Assembly: GCA_035236585.1 (NCBI GenBank)
Contig: CP141135.1
Location: 59,912,690 to 59,976,689, forward strand
Direction of reading: 5' to 3'
Length of the DNA stretch: 64,000 nucleotides
DNA from: Warburgia ugandensis
Lineage: Eukaryota; Streptophyta; Magnoliopsida; Canellales; Canellaceae
Position 1 is the stretch's first letter; every line of letters begins with the position of its first letter. Below the pieces are notes generated by a model. It searched no databases. It was not told where the DNA came from and worked only from the letters and a program-made list of their open reading frames with translations. The translations under genes and the position numbers were made by a program. Below are positions 14,201 to 27,126 of the stretch, piece by piece.

Positions 14201-17200
14201 TGTGGCCCACTGGTTCATAGTCCTAATTTTTGTTTTTCTTATTATATCTTTGTCATTGCAGCTTCATCACTACCACAGGTATTTCTTCTCCAGATGGATA
14301 AAATATAATCTCCAAAATAGGATAATAATTCTCCAAATTGAAAGATCCATCTTCCATCTGGACTTGTTTCAGTTTTTCTTTGTAGTTATTTTTTTGCGTG
14401 CCTTTTATTTACTTCTTGTGTCATACTTCAGCATGAAACTCTTTTTCTATCTTTTATCTATTTCTTAGCAAATACTTGCTTACTTGATATGTAACAGTTG
14501 GAGAATTTCATTGTGGTAGGGTGAAGAGGTAACATTTGATTACAACTATGTTCGAGTATTTGGGGCTGCTGTAAAAAAATGTGTCTGTGGCTCTTCTCAA
14601 TGCCGTGGCTATATTGGTGGTGATCCATCAAATACTGAAGTAATTGTCCAAGGTGACTCAGATGAAGAATACCTGGAACCTGTAATGATTCACGAAGATG
14701 GTGAAAACGAGATTGAAATGCATGGGATAAGTCCTACCACCAGTCATATAGATGTTATCTCTGGACAATATGAAGAGATTTCTTTACAAAATACGAAGAA
14801 AATTATTAACACTTCACCAGCTCCTGAGCCTTCTGAAGTTTCTTTGCAAAAGGAAAACTGTTTGTTACAACCTTCATCTGCTCCGGAGCAGTTGGAGATT
14901 TCTTTGCAAAAAGAAGAGAGCTTTAGTAAATCCCCTCCTGCTGTTGAGAAGTTGGGGGATTCTCTACCAGTGGAAGAAAGCTTGGCAGAATCGTCACAGC
15001 ATGTTCAGCAGTTTTATATTTCTTCACAAGAGGAAGATACAGCAAGGAAATCATTATGCATTGTCCAGCCACTAAAGATTTCTTCACAAACTGCAGGTGT
15101 TAAGGGCAAAGCCCCTTCTGGTTCAGCTGTAGATGGCAAGGCCTCTCATAACATTATTCAAGATATGCCGACAACTGCAAAATCACGTCTGAATATAAAA
15201 TCATCTCGACCACCTGGTTCTATTAAAAAGGGCAGGTCTAGGGCTAATGAGGCGGTGGCCAACAAACCCAGAAAGTTGGTAGAGGGAACAAGCAGTGGTC
15301 GTTTCGAGGGAGGTAATAATTTTTGTGTTGGGATAATTAGTCTGGCCAAAACTTGTTCACGTTTTTTGGTTGAAAACATGCAGTTGTGGAGAAACTCAAT
15401 GAGCTGCTGGATGCTGATGGTGGAATAAGCAAGCGGAAAGTAAGTACTTGATTCATATGTATGCTAGGTCTTATTTTGTTTGAGGTTGAGATGTTGTTTG
15501 GTTTATGAGGTTTTCTATGTCATCACGTTACCATTTATTTTCTTATGGTTGTATTTAGCATAATTTCTAATAATAAATACGATAGGAATATGAAAAAAAA
15601 AAAAAAAACTTCAAAATTGGTGGCAACTTCTGCTGGTTTTTTTCTTGGGCCAAATATTTCTATGCAGAGTTTGTAACTAGGCCAAGTGTCATCTCTGGAT
15701 GTAGTCTATTAAATTAAAGCACCCATTGTTATTTTGTTTGGTCTGTTATCCTAGTTCTTTAAGCTTGTGGGCGCCTTTCTTTATCAATCATCTTATGATG
15801 GGATCCAAAATTCATAAGTTTTTGTGACCGTGCTACTAGCGAAGCCCATCCTTCCTTGAAATATGCTTTTCCCATTGCACTTGCAGATAGTTGTGGCTCT
15901 TCCTTGCCAAGGTATCTTTAATGGTTGGCCATGTTTCTAATCTATTTTATTTTGAAACAGGATGCTGCTAGAGGCTACTTGAAGCTTTTATTTGTCACTG
16001 CAGCAGCAGGAGGCAACAATGTCAATTGTGAGGCATTTCAAAGGTTCTTCTAGATCTTACTATCTATTTATCTTCTGCAATATATTTATCAAGTGACTGG
16101 TTCTACGTACATTTTTTACTTGCTAACAAGCATGCATACTGTAATTGGTAGCTGACCCTTTTCCTTTTCTTTCCCTTCTACAGCACGCGAGATCTTTCTT
16201 TGGTTCTTGATGCACTCCTGAAAACTAAGTCAAGAATGGTTTTGATTGATATAATAAACAAGAATGGTACTCTTGGCTTTTCCCTGTTGGATTTGCCTGT
16301 TCTTTTATAGTTGCAAATGGCATGTGGAATGAAACAACGACTACTGCATTGTTCTGTAGGTTTGCAAATGCTACACAACATAATGAAGCAGAACCGCAAG
16401 AATTTCAACAAGATTCCTGTCATTCGGAAACTTCTTAAGGTTAGTAAATGAGTACTTGTAATTTCTCTTGGGCTTCGTAACAACTTTGTGGAAATTCTGT
16501 CTCTAGTGTCAATACAATTTGGTACACTTTGAACCCATGAATTTGATAGCTTGTTCGTGAAAACATGATCATGATAGTGGCAGTTCAATCATCATTGATG
16601 TTGTGGCTCTGGATGATGAGCCTTTCATCCAAACTTGAATTCACTACATCTGTTGAAATTCTTGTAGGTAACAATTAATTATTAGAATTTAGATTTAAGT
16701 TTGAATTTCCTAATTGGATAGACATACTCCTTCATATTTTGATAATCAAAGCTAGAGTACAAACTATAGACCCTTGTGGTCCGCCCCTTCCCCGGTGGGC
16801 TGACCATTTTTTAAAGTTAAAGAGTACTGAACTATTTTGGATTCCTGTAGTCAACTCTTTTGTGGAACTTTTACTTTGATAGGCTGTGTTAAATTTTTAG
16901 TACTTTAATTATTTCATCCATATAAACTTAAGTCAATAAACTAGGCCAAGATTTCATTTCGTCCACAAATTGAATGATTTAGTTTCTAGTTATATGGGAA
17001 CTGATCAAATCAGGTGCTGGGATCTTAAATGGGGTGGCATTCTTAAACCATGAAATGACGTAGCTGGGATTGCCCTCCAAAACTGAAGCAGCTCTCAAAT
17101 GCTTTTGTCAAAGAAGAAGTCCCATACATTAGCTAGAGCTTCTTCATCATAATATCTGTTGATACATACAGAGCGTCATAATTGTTACATGTCCAGATAT

Positions 17201-20200
17201 AATAGAACTATCTGTTTCTGGAGTCTATGTCAAAGAACAAGCCCCATACACTAGCTAGAGCTTCTTCATCATCATATCTGTTGATACCTGCAGGGCATCA
17301 TAAGTGTTAGATTTCCAGGTATAATAAAACTATCTGTTTCTGGAGTCTATGTCAAAGAACAAGCCCCATACACTCGCTAGAGCTTCTTCATCATCATATC
17401 TGTTGATACCTGCAGGGCATCATAAGTGTTAGATCTCCAGGTATAATAAAACTATCTGTTTCTGGAATCTATGTCAAAGAACATGCCCCATACATCAGCT
17501 TCTTCATCATCATATATCTGTGGATACCTGCAGAGCATCATAATTGTTAGATCTCTGGTAATAAACTCTCTGTTTCTGGAGTCTATGTTTTTCTCAAACA
17601 AAGTCGCAGATCGACTAAGGCAATAACCTGTAAAGGCCCTTATTAGACCCTCTTTACCCATGTTAGTGAGTGAAGACTTTTGAAGCTGGGTGACATTTTC
17701 AAGAAGTGGACAGCTCTCTATCATAGTTGCAGGAAGGGGAGGTTCCTATGGCTGGCTGTTCTCTAAACTATCTTAGCTTTAGAGTGAAAACAGTAAAATA
17801 ACTCGGCTTTGGACCTCTAAGGCAGGCTTTGTCTGAGAATAAAATAATCAAAACAATGGACAGCAAATAAGCTAGAGGAGAAATGCTTAGAAAAAGGGAA
17901 CAGAAATGCCTGAAGTTTCAGCAGTAAAACAATTGTCTTGAGAAACAATGCAGTCTACAATATGTCTGGAGTTTCATTGGCAAGAGCAAACTCTTAAGTA
18001 ACAGAACTTGTATTCCTTAACTCTATTGCAGTTTGGCCCAGAAAGTACGTAATCAAATTGATGTATTTCTCAGTTGGCCATCAGAATGCATCTAGTGTAA
18101 TAATGGGAAACTAAAAATACTTTTGAGATCCTCATCTTGAGCTCTTACGTGTACAATTCAAATAAATTATTAGAATCCAATGCAACTTAAACTCTTGGTT
18201 CTCTCTCAAAGTGTTCTTGTTAAAGACGGAAACTAAAGCCCAAGCCTAAAATAAGAATGTCTTCTAATTTGAAGTGATCTAAGTTCTGGGTTGAGACACC
18301 AGTAACAGCAGAATCGTGTGCTTCTCAAGACTCATTTTTGTCTCATGGATGGTAAATTTTTTCTACAGTTCTTACAATGTAGAGGATGACATGCAACCGC
18401 AAGCATCAAGACAATCTGAAATTGAGCTTACTCCCTGTTGCTACACATCAGTTCCTCTTTTATTCTTCCTTTTATGTGTTCTATCAATTTTGCCGTTGAT
18501 TGAGGGCATATTTCATAGGGCAATGTATCTCTTCTTAATTGGGTATTAGGGTGCATCATGTGACAGGCTTGTAAAATGAGCTTACCCCCCTCCCTTGCAC
18601 ACCAGCCCCCTCCTCTTTGTTTTTTTTGGGGCCTTGAAAGAACATCTATGGCATGTGTAGAAGAAGTCCTAGTAGCTTCATGGGAAACTGTGGTGACTCA
18701 GGTTTTAAGAAAAGAAGTTTCGAAATAAAGTTTGGAAAAGAAACTTTCCTGCAATATTTTTTTTAATAAAATATTTGAAACATATAATACATACTTATTT
18801 TCTCAATTCTACCTTTCAACCTGGTGTCACTTTAAAAACCTTCACATATAATAGCGGAATAAAAGTATACCATTTTAGGGTTCCCTGATCACACCTCAAA
18901 CAATAAGGAATTTAAAGTCAAGTCATAATTTAATATTTAAATGTCACCTATCTTATTACATTCATTCTCAAGCATTCATTATTTTCTAAAATCAAAATAA
19001 TAATAAAAATGTCTGACTAACTACTTATTCATACTTCTCTTCTTCTAATTCTCCTTATTCAATTCCTTCTAGCCGACTGCTTAGTACTCATGTGCTTCAC
19101 CTGAAATGTTTTGTAAGGGTGAATACAAAGAATCAATAGGAACAAGCCCAAACGAAAAATTTGAAAACCACGGCTTCAATCATAAGTTTGATATAAACAT
19201 CATAAAACATTTATGTTTTTACAAAAATCTAGTGTTTTAAAAAACATTTAATATTTCTTTCAAATCCCACATATACAAGCCCGTTGGGACTTCTATTAAA
19301 GAATGACATGTCACAATTTGTCATATCACTGAGTGATAGCATCCTACCAGAAGCCTATCTAGGCAATGGTCAATGTCCTCGAGGATGACGGACACGTCAA
19401 TCCATGCCCAATCATTGTACAATATACTATGCACAATGGACCTACATGCAACTATATCCGGCTGTGGATACCACATGGGCTGCACCAGTCCTCATGGGGG
19501 AATTGGATCACAAGAGAACAGTCTCCCGGTGACACAATATTCTTGTCAATAGGCCTCTTAGGGTAGGTATCTCATTTCATAAGCTAGTAGTCAATTGGTA
19601 TTTTTAGCATAGCCAACGAATGGATTTTACTCCAATCAATACTCGGCTCAACTTAAGCAAGTCTATATTTTGACTTTTCAAGTCCATATTATGACTATAA
19701 ATAGTCCATACAATCATTCTTTCAAAATCCATTCATCATTCAAAACTTTCTATAATCATTTGCATTAAATGCCATAAATCAAGCTTTAAATCAATATATG
19801 CTCAAAATGATAATCAATAGAAAAATGCATATATGTCTATCCTTTCACAATCAGAAAAGAGTAAACATCATATTAATAGCTTTAGCCTTTCATTTCCAAT
19901 CACAATTGAGGAAATGTCATGTATAGCAAAAGCTGAATGTCAACATTTAAGATCCATCAAAACATATACACTAGATAAGTATAAATTCTCCGCTTTAAAA
20001 AAGAAAGAAAGAATCAAATTAGCTAAATGCCATGCGCCACATACATAAAGTAGTGGGTTATGGAAATATTCCATTTTTGCGAGAAAAGAACACTTGAACT
20101 CTATATGCATAAACTGTCCATCCACTTGGAAATCATGTAAATCAAATGGAAAGATCAATGGCAGAAATTAGCTTAAAATAGATCACAAATATGCATTAAA

Positions 20201-23200
20201 AACAAATGGAAAATCAATGGCCATATCATGTATATATCATGCCAGAGAAACATACCATGTACTAAGTAATATCCATTCAAATACTTAAATTCCAAGATCT
20301 TGTGCCACATTCACAAAAATCAACAGTCCAGATTATGCTTAAAATATTTCAAGGAAATACTGTGCAAATTAAGCAAAACATATATGTATGTCACATACTA
20401 GAGGGATCGACACTCAAGATCAATTTGATATGTTCTAGATATGTGCCTCTTTCAAAGGATTAACGGCTGGATTCTTATAATTTTAGATGGATCTATAAAA
20501 GATGCACCAACTCTAGTATGTATAATAAGTAGATGACATGGCTATCCTTGGTGATTCTAGCATGGTCAAAACCATTCATCTCTCGAATTATTTGGCATGA
20601 ATTAAGACACTAAAGATTCATGCAACAAATCATGTAAATATACGTCAAATACAAAATCTAACCATTGTTTTCTCAAAGATAATAGAAATTCACAAAAAGC
20701 AAGAAGATCCATAGCTTAGATCATGCTCCTATGCACAATGGTAATATCAACTGTTAATGTTATAGAACAATAAGCGTGCAACATGATGAAAAGCTCACAT
20801 ATCAAATCATACAAAACACCTTGGCAATGGCGAACTCTGCACAGTCGATCTTAATTTTAAGCCTATAATTTTAGGGAAATGTAAGAGATTCAACATGGAG
20901 TCTCTCCCATGCTTAAATCTTATACTGTAATAATGGTTTTTCACGCATCATGCGTGATCGTGCGGGTCCATCAGCATTGAAAACAAAGATTAATCAAAAC
21001 TATTTGAGGACTGTATGCAAGGATGAGAGTAGGTGTCGCACATGTGTTTATCCCTGTACCATTTAAAAGGTCTTCCACATGGGTTTCATTCCCAATCATG
21101 AAAAGCATGTAACCGTTTATTATTAGGTCGAGATTATGATATCTAGCTTTATACAAATTGCATGGAACCACTCCTTGCAAGGTCATGCATATAATATCTA
21201 TGCATGGTGATGTGCATGGTATCAACTTGTAAAGAAATTTTCATAAAACTATTCCATGCAAGAAGTAAACGTGGTAACTATCTATATAAGAATATGACTT
21301 AAGCACTAGATGATGAAATTATCTCATGTAAATGAGATCTAACGCCCTCAACATCCTAAGGACCATGTGAGTGGCGCATGTGCTTGATCTATGCGCACAT
21401 TATAATATCTAGAAATCGTGCAAAATACATGCATGTGTACGCCTAGGTTCCTAAGCACCCCTGTAAATAGGCGCATGATTACATCCATGCGCCATGTGCC
21501 TACAACCAATTGTTGTATTCCAACGTTTTGGATTTTCTTATTAATGGTAAATCTAGGATTAACTATGAAGATTAGATGTATTCTCTGGCCAAATCAGACG
21601 TGATCATAGCATGAGTAAATGTTGAAATGAAAGCATACTCAAATCCCTTTAAAATCTTATGTGTATTGAAATAGAGTAGAGTCATTTAGATCTAAGAAAT
21701 AACAGATTGAAATCAAGGATGAGATCATATATATATATATATATATATATATTTGAAATCAAACTAGTGTAGACAAATTCCCATAACCACAATCCCCTAT
21801 CTCATTGAAGAAATCATTCTTCTTGTTCAATAGGTAGTGTCTGAGAAGAAAACTTTAGGTGCAGTCTCCTTCCTCTCTCTCCTCTCTTCCAGGATTTTCT
21901 TTCTTTTCAGCCTAGCCAAGACATCCACCATTCTATATGAGACATCTTGGCTAGTTTCTAATTTGATAATATTTCCTTTTTCCATTCTGGAATCATCTGA
22001 GAAGCTCCTCCTTCCACTCTTTTACTATTTTGTATCCTTTCATTATCCTAGCATATATCTTTTATTTCAACTCCTTTCCTATCTCATGCTCTGTGGATCT
22101 TTGCATTATTGCCTTTTCTGATCCTCACAATCCTAGCCTTTGAATTCCTTATACTGTAGATCTTAATCTTAGGTTGACTTTTTAGATTTCTAGATTTTTC
22201 CCAGATTACACCTAATTCCCTTCCTTTTCATTTTATACTGTTATATCTTTCTTTCCTAACTAGTAGTAGATTTCCATACCGGGTGGATTCATTGTATGTG
22301 GATGTCCTCTGGATTTGGGAATCTAGATTTTCTTCATAAAAAAATAAAAGTTAGCATGTCATTTTGGTGGTTTAAACTCTAGACTTAAAGTCATTAACAC
22401 TCATTCTCAACCGGTTGAGCTAGGTTGCTTCTAGCGATAACTTTTGCAAAAATAAATATTTACAATATAAAAATGCAAGTTGTTAAAAAAATACATAAAA
22501 GAGTTATGGATGTAGATATTTTATTGAAGTACTCGAGAGATTCTTTACATATCTAGGGCCTTTCTGGACAATTAGATGTATCAGCATGACACAGTCTTTA
22601 GCTTCCCCTTGCCGGCTGGCTACCTGACGCAAGGGTTGCCATATTTTAAGAAGCTAGAGATGATTTTTATTTCTTTCTCACAAACTAATATACAAATGCA
22701 TATTCATTTGTAAGAAAGAAATAACAAAATCATTTTCAACTTCTCCCTTGCCGGCTGGCACCTGACGCAAGACCCTCCTTTTTCATCCGGGCTTGGGACT
22801 GGCATTGGCGAAGCTGAAGATGGTTTTGTTATTTCTTTTGCTTGCAAATGAATATGCATTTGTACATTAGTTTGTAAGGAAGAAATGAAAATCATCTTCA
22901 ACATTTTAAAACTACGGCAACCCAAACTATGACATGAATCGAATACAGACATTCCCTCAAGCTAGGGCGTTCCCCATAAGCGATGCGTTGCATCGGATCC
23001 CAGGTTCAGTGAAAAATAGGCAAGGGTTGCTAGGGCGTTCTCCCAGAAGCGACGCGCTACATCGGATCTCGGGTGTAATGAAAAATGGGCAAGGGTTGCT
23101 AGAACGTCCCCTTGGAAGTGATGCGCTGCATCAGAACCCAGGTGCAGTGAAAAGTGGACATGGGTTCATACCATGGAGGTCGAGAAAGGCGATAGTAAAT

Positions 23201-26200
23201 AGTGCATCTTCAGAACATAAGATTCGTATCGCCACATAGAATATAGGGACACTGACAAGTAAGAGTTTGGAGTTAGTAGACGCGCTGAAACATAGGAGAG
23301 TCAACATCGCTTGTATCCAAGAAACCAAGTGGAAAGGGGCTAAAGCTAGAGAAATAGATGGGTATAAATTATGGTACGTAGGAAAGGAAAATAGCAGAAA
23401 TGACGTAGGAATAATAATGGATAAGGAATTAAAGGATAAAGTTGTGGATGTTAAAAGAATTAGTGATAGAATTATAATAATAAAACTTGTTCTAAGAGAG
23501 CAGATTATTAATGTTATAAGTGCATGCGCACCACAAGTAGGGTTACAAGATATAATCAAGAGACAGTTTTGGGAAGATATGGAGGAAGTCATGCAAGAAA
23601 TTCCCAACATTGAGAGGATATTTATAGGAGCAGACTTAAATGGCCATGTAGGGAAATACAAGGAAGGATATGATAGAATACACAGAGGGTATGGTATAGG
23701 TGAACTAAATGAGATGAGGGAGAATATCCTCGATTTTGCTTTGTCATATAACTTGTCCATTGCAAATACACTCTTTAAGAAGAGGGATGAACACTTAATA
23801 ACCTTTAAAAGTGGACTTCATAAAAGCCAAATAGACTTTTTTCTACTTAAGAATAATGAACGATCTATATGTAAGGATTGTAAGGTGATACCCAGTGAGA
23901 GTTTGACCTCACAACATAGGTTAATGGTTATGGATATCCATATCAAAAGATGGAGAAAAAGAACTGAACTTAATACACATCCAAAAACTAAGTGATGGAA
24001 CTTAAAAAGAGAGAAAGTAACCTCATTAAAAAATAAGTTGATGGTAGAAGGAAATTGAAACTATGAAACCGAAGTAAATACCATGTGGACTAATATGGCT
24101 GAGTCCATTAAGAAAGTGGCAAAAGATGTCTTAGGATTATCTAAAAGTAAAAAGCTATTAGCAAAGGAAACATGGTGGTGGAGTGAAATAGTGCAAAAAG
24201 TTATTAAAGAAAAACGGATGCGTTTTAAAGCATGGCAGAAGATTAGAAATAATGAAAACTATGAACAATATAAGAATGCTAAAAGGTTGCCAAGAGAATA
24301 GTAAGTGGGGCTAAACTTAAAGCATATGATAAGCTCTACAATAGACTAAGAACAAAAGAAGGGGAGAAAGATGTGTTTAAACTTGCAAAAGTAAGAGAAT
24401 AGAAGGGTAAGGACTTAGATCATGTTAGGTGTATTAGAAGCGATAATCAAAGAGTATTAGTCAAAGATGATGAGATCAAACAAAGGTGGGAAACATACTT
24501 TTAAAAATTGTTAAATGACAATAGCTCTGAGAATATAGGGATTGAAAATACTATAAATTTAAATAACATTGGCTATTATAGATATGAACGTAGGATTAGA
24601 ATACCTAAAGTAAAAGAGACCTTGAAAAAGATGAAATCAGGAAAGGCCATAGGGCTTGATGGTATACCAATAGAGGTTTGAAAGCATATAGGAGATATTG
24701 GGGTAGTTTGGTTGACTAGGTTGTTTAACACGATTATAAAATCAAAGAAAATGCCAGATGAGTGGAGGAAAAGCTCTATTGTACCAATTTATAAGAATAA
24801 ATGAGACATACAGAGCTGCACTAATTATCGATGGATCAAACTTATGAGCCACACTATGAAACTTTTTGAAAGAGTGATTGAGAAGAGGCTACGACATGAA
24901 ACAAGTGTATCGAAGAACCTGTTTGGTTTCATGCCTGGGAGGTCTACCATGAAAGCTATTTTCTTACTAAGACAATTAGTAGAAAAATATAGGGAGAGGA
25001 GGAAAGACTTCCACATGGTTTTTATCGATTTAGAGAAAGCTTATGATAGTCCCTAAAGAGTTAATATGGAGGGTGTTGAGTGGTAAAGGGGTTTCTCAGA
25101 GATATATAGACATAATTAAAGATATGTATGAGGGAGCGGTAACAAATTTTAAGACCACTAGTGGTGTGACTGGTGATTTTCCTGTCACTATAGGATTGCA
25201 CCAAGGATCGGCATTGAGTCCATGCCTTTTCACATTGGTTATGGATGAGTTAACAAAACATCTGCACGAGGAGATTCCCTGGTTCATGCTATTTGCAGAT
25301 TATATAGTCTTACTTGATGAGACAAGGGAGGATGTAAACATAAACGAGTTATGGAGAGAAGCATTAGAATCTGAAGGATTTAAAATTAGCCGAACTAAGA
25401 CAGAATATGTGGAATGTAATTTTAGAAAGGAGAGTAGGAGTAGAACACCAGTCAAGATTGATAACCAAGAAGTCTTCGTTAAAGACCACTTTCGGTACTT
25501 AGGATCAATGATTCATGAGAGTGGAGAGATTGAGACGGAGGTTACCCAGAGAATCCAAGCGGGTTGGAACAAATGGAGATGTGCATCTGGAATTTTGTGT
25601 GATTGACGGGTGCCACTCAAACTAAAAGGAAAATTCTATAGCGTGGCAATAAGGCTTGCCATGCTCTATGGATCAGAGTGTTGGGCAGTTAAGGAACATC
25701 ATACTCATAGGATGAGCGTCGTAGAAATGAGGATGTTGAGATGGATGAGTGGTAAGATAAGAAAGGATAGAATTAGAAATGAAAATATTCGAGGAAATTT
25801 AGGGATAACACCAATAGGTAACAAGATGAGGGAGACTAGACTTAGATGGTTTGGACATGTTCAGAGGAGACCAACAATGGCACCGGTTAGAAGAAGTGAG
25901 GCAATACAAGTAGAAGGTTCTAAAAGGGCAAGGGGAAGGCCCAAAAGAACGTGGATAGAAGTGGTGAGGAAAGATTTAAAAATGTGGGGACTAAATGTAG
26001 CCATGGTATTTAATAGAGTGGAATGGAGGAATAAGATTCATGTGGCTGACCCCTAATTGGGATAAGGTCTTGATGATGACGAGCATGACACAGTCTAAGC
26101 AGAGATGCCTATTAATAAGAAGACCTCCTCAGTTGCAAACCACTGAAAGTATTTGAGGCAGTATATTCTTGTATACAAGTTATCTATTGCGTACTCTCTA

Positions 26201-27045
26201 GTGTGCTTCTTTCCAAGTGTGTGTGTGTATCCTAGTTGCTTTTAGGATCAAAGGCTAGGTCACATGAGTACCTGACACGGAACCATGTCAATCAGCTTGT
26301 AAGAAGTCCAAACAGATGAGATAAAAAAAAAAAAAAAGGGCAGCCCCGGTGCACGAAGCTCCCGCCTATGCGGGGTCCGGGGAAGGGGCGGGCCATAATG
26401 GCCTAAAGTAGGCAGCCTTACCTTGCATTTTTGCAAGAGGCTGATTCCACGCCTTGAACCCGTGACCTCAAGGTCACATGACGACAACTTTTACCGTTAT
26501 GCCAAGGCTCCCCTTCTAGAGAAAACTGACAACTAGAGAAAATATATCTGATGCAAGGATGCCCCAATGGCAAAGTGGTTGGGTTGTTCCAGTTGCTCTC
26601 TTCGTAGACTTAACGTGAGCATTATTTTTGGAGATTATATCACTAAATGAGGATAGTGGGTTTGGCTTATGCCATTGTTCATTTTGATAGAGGCAAAGCA
26701 TTTGGCCCAATTGCTAGAATTATAAGGGTTGATGTGGACTGATTCTCCTTTGATGCCAATAGGGAACCAATAGCATTTGGCCCAATTGCTAGCATGTGGC
26801 CTCTGTTCATTCCCTGTCCTTTGCACTTTGTTGATGATGCATTCATCTGCCATGTACCATTTTCTGTGATAGTTGTGACCATTTTAGGACTTTATGCTTT
26901 TTAGTTTTAGAAGAGTTCATCAATACCATTTACTACGGTATATCTTGGTGGACAGAATGCATTTGGGTTAATTTCTGCTGCACCATCTATTGTAGGCACT
27001 AAAAGGAAGCTAGCACTTTGGACCTCTCTGGCTCTCTCTCTCTCT

Positions 27046-27126
<81 letters not shown>

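Larger units (their letters stand above)
22598..26081 (+). mobile_element. Full-length RTE-type LINE retrotransposon
   Basis: A 3.48-kb element bounded by identical 15-bp repeats agcatgacacagtct (22583-22597 and 26082-26096). It has a leader with an inverted repeat (22633-22923), three 69-bp coding repeats, an apurinic-type endonuclease, a reverse transcriptase and the typical RTE end GACCCCTAATTGGGATAAGG plus TTGATGATGAC without a poly(A) tail. The intact target duplication shows a complete insertion, but coding damage shows it can no longer move itself. It is in the sense orientation inside an ASHH2 intron. Confidence 0.92.

Noticed and set aside
14685-15428. 247-codon open frame as an independent gene
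   Set aside because: It is the ASHH2 exon read through its splice donor at 15312; the family continues in the exon at 15384.
18690-22420. A single large LTR or LARD-like element in the 13-kb intron
   Set aside because: A/T-rich texture suggested it, but I could not find paired terminal repeats, a primer site or coding motifs.
22375-22440. Minus-strand TAGCTCAACCGGTTGAG phrase resembling a tRNA A box
   Set aside because: The downstream B-box match is poor and no element boundaries are visible.
26556-26600. tRNA-like phrase (CAATGGCAAAGTGGTTGGG)
   Set aside because: No B box or acceptor stem follows; treated as chance.
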